Shown: piece by piece, positions 49,640 to 50,979 of the stretch
Layout: each line of letters starts with the position of its first letter
Numbering within the stretch: the stretch's first letter is position 1
Assembly (NCBI GenBank): GCA_038521345.1
Contig: JBCBKU010000022.1
Coordinates: forward strand, 1 to 50,979
Length of the DNA: 50,979 nt
Reading direction: 5' to 3'
Source: JBCBKU01 sp038521345
GTDB lineage: Bacteria; Pseudomonadota; Alphaproteobacteria; Rhodobacterales; Rhodobacteraceae
Notes under the pieces: model-generated
Told to the model about the DNA's origin: nothing
Seen by the model: the letters and a program-made list of their open reading frames with translations, nothing else
Database searches by the model: none
Position numbers and translations under genes: made by a program

Positions 49640-50979
49640 ATGGGTATGTTGACGTGTTTCAAGGCCTACGACATTCGCGGCAAACTGGGTGACGAGTTGA
49701 ACGCCGACATCGCTCTTGCGGTCGGAAGAGCTTTTGCCAATGCCATGGAGGCCAAAGCCGTCGTGGTAGGCCGGGATTGCCGAGAAAGCAGTGTCGAGCT
49801 GATCTCAGCTATCACCGATGGTCTCCGCCAAGGCGGTGCCGATGTCATAGATATCGGTCTTTGCGGGACGGAAGAAGTCTACTTTGCCACCGATCACCTC
49901 GGAGTGGACGGCGGCATGATGGTGACTGCGTCGCACAACCCGATTGATTACAACGGTATCAAGATGGTTTCTGCCGGCGCACGGCCGATTTCGGCCGAGA
50001 CTGGTCTTGCGGACATCAAATCGCTTGCAGAGGCCGGTGGAGGGCCGTTGTCGGGCCGTACGGGTGAATACTCGGCAGTCAACATACGCGACGACTACGC
50101 TGCTCATGTAGTTTCCTTGGTTGACGTGGAGGCACTTCGACCGATGCGTTTGCTGTCAAATGCAGGCAATGGCGTCGCTGGTCCAGCGTTTGACGCAATT
50201 CTCTCGCTTTTGGAAACTCGCGGCGTGTTGTTGGATGTCACGCGGCTGCACCATGCCCCGGATGGATCTTTTCCCAATGGCATTCCCAACCCACTCTTGC
50301 CCGAAAACCAGCCCGTAACCGCAAACGCAGTTCGCGAAGCCGGGGCAGATATCGGCATCGCTTGGGACGGGGATTTTGACCGGTGCTTCTTCTTTGACGA
50401 GACCGGACAGTTCATCGACGGGGAGTACGTTGTCGGCCTGTTGGCTGCTGCGTTCCTTGGTAAGTCTCCCGGGGCAAAAATCGTCCACGATCCCCGCGTC
50501 GTTCTAAATACGCGTCACATCATAGCAAGGATGGGCGGTGAGGCAGTACAGTCCCGAACAGGCCATGCCTTCCTGAAGGCCGCAATGCGCAACGCAGATG
50601 CCGTCTATGGAGGCGAAATGTCGGCGCACCATTACTTCCGGGACTTCATGTATTGCGATTCCGGAATGATCCCGTGGCTATTGGTGGCAGAGCATATGGG
50701 GCGCACGGGCCAATCCCTGTCTGCCCTCGTTGCGGAGATGCGGACGAGCTTTCCCTCATCCGGAGAGATCAACTTCCGTCTACCCGATCCGGACAAGGCC
50801 GCAGCCGAAGTCGAAGCCGCTTTCGCTCCGGATGCGATCGGGATTGACCGGATGGATGGTGTCAGCCTCGAGTTTGAGACTTGGCGTTTCAACATACGCA
50901 AGTCGAATACCGAGCCGCTCTTACGCCTGAATGTCGAGACCCGGGGCCGGACCGAGTTGCTAGAAGACAAGGTTGCCGA
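49640..50979 (+). CDS. Phosphomannomutase/phosphoglucomutase (3' end outside window)
   Basis: The open frame from ATG 49640 runs 446 codons to the window edge without a stop. It begins MGMLTCFKAYDIRGKLGDEL and has the phosphoserine loop TASHNP (Ser98), the metal motif DGDFDRC, the sugar loop GEMSAHHYF, and RKSNTEPL in the C-terminal domain, all of the ManB/CpsG/AlgC class. E. coli CpsG is 456 residues, so only a few residues should be missing. GAGGTGAG precedes the start; a second ATG lies two codons on. It supplies mannose or glucose 1-phosphate for surface sugars. Confidence 0.93.
   Translation, partial: MGMLTCFKAYDIRGKLGDELNADIALAVGRAFANAMEAKAVVVGRDCRESSVELISAITDGLRQGGADVIDIGLCGTEEVYFATDHLGVDGGMMVTASHNPIDYNGIKMVSAGARPISAETGLADIKSLAEAGGGPLSGRTGEYSAVNIRDDYAAHVVSLVDVEALRPMRLLSNAGNGVAGPAFDAILSLLETRGVLLDVTRLHHAPDGSFPNGIPNPLLPENQPVTANAVREAGADIGIAWDGDFDRCFFFDETGQFIDGEYVVGLLAAAFLGKSPGAKIVHDPRVVLNTRHIIARMGGEAVQSRTGHAFLKAAMRNADAVYGGEMSAHHYFRDFMYCDSGMIPWLLVAEHMGRTGQSLSALVAEMRTSFPSSGEINFRLPDPDKAAAEVEAAFAPDAIGIDRMDGVSLEFETWRFNIRKSNTEPLLRLNVETRGRTELLEDKVA

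Noticed and set aside
1..50979. CRISPR arrays, insertion sequences, prophage or plasmid origins
   Set aside because: I found no regularly spaced repeats, transposase, integrase, phage structural or replication-initiator genes.

Overview
The window reads as chromosomal DNA of a marine-type alphaproteobacterium of the Rhodobacteraceae (Roseobacter group). The grounds are high GC, a petP-petR pair, a CcrM-type GANTC methylase beside rnhB, a FrcR-like/FrcBCA sugar transporter and alphaproteobacterial forms of SerC, SerB and asparaginase. I see no integrase, transposase, phage genes or CRISPR array. No stretch longer than 300 bases lacks a gene. Bases 1-68 hold nothing I can assign; they lie just downstream of ispA.

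Layout. 69-3379: xseB-ispA behind a deacetylase gene, then petP-petR with a palindrome inside its promoter. 3527-14653: housekeeping and single-gene units: ilvE, an unusual ribbon-helix-helix/membrane/EF-hand protein, an EamA exporter, a glycosyltransferase, queG, a glutathione transferase, mtgA, rlmN, an MFS carrier, an IalB-like protein, an asparaginase and a VOC protein. 14650-18500: serine biosynthesis, serB diverging from serC-serA, with a structured leader before serC and a hairpin before serA. 18511-24340: a phosphatase gene whose start codon is buried in a 13-bp inverted repeat, an FkbM methyltransferase, small unknown genes, ccrM with three GANTC sites in its promoter, rnhB, a repeat-containing secreted protein, and a two-gene unit ending in a membrane-bound winged-helix protein.

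24367-46513 is mostly phosphorus acquisition. A phosphonate importer (phnCDE1E2) diverges from a polyphosphate kinase 2 gene across a Pho-box-like site. After a sugar ABC operon (frcBCA with a divergent ROK repressor) come a three-gene LolD/FtsX-type ABC module, phnM, a DUF1045 2H-phosphoesterase gene, the C-P lyase operon phnGHIJ-GNAT-phnK-phnL-phnN, the regulator phnF, a second phnM and a hexapeptide transferase of the phosphonate-associated family. PhnC-E import phosphonates, PhnI/G/H/L/M/J build and cleave the ribosyl phosphonate, and PhnN makes PRPP. No phnP is present; the DUF1045 protein is the natural candidate for the missing cyclic phosphodiesterase step. Pho-box-like sequences precede phnC, phnG and the second phnM.

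46614-50979: a small unknown ORF, xylulokinase, a LacI-type regulator, tRNA-Arg(CCT) and a phosphomannomutase gene cut by the right edge.

Items I find most worth following up: the structured serC leader, the start-codon-sequestering hairpin at 18511-18559, two transmembrane DNA-binding-like proteins (4410-5261 and 23636-24340), the DUF1045 protein as a PhnP substitute, and the ABC module attached to phnM.
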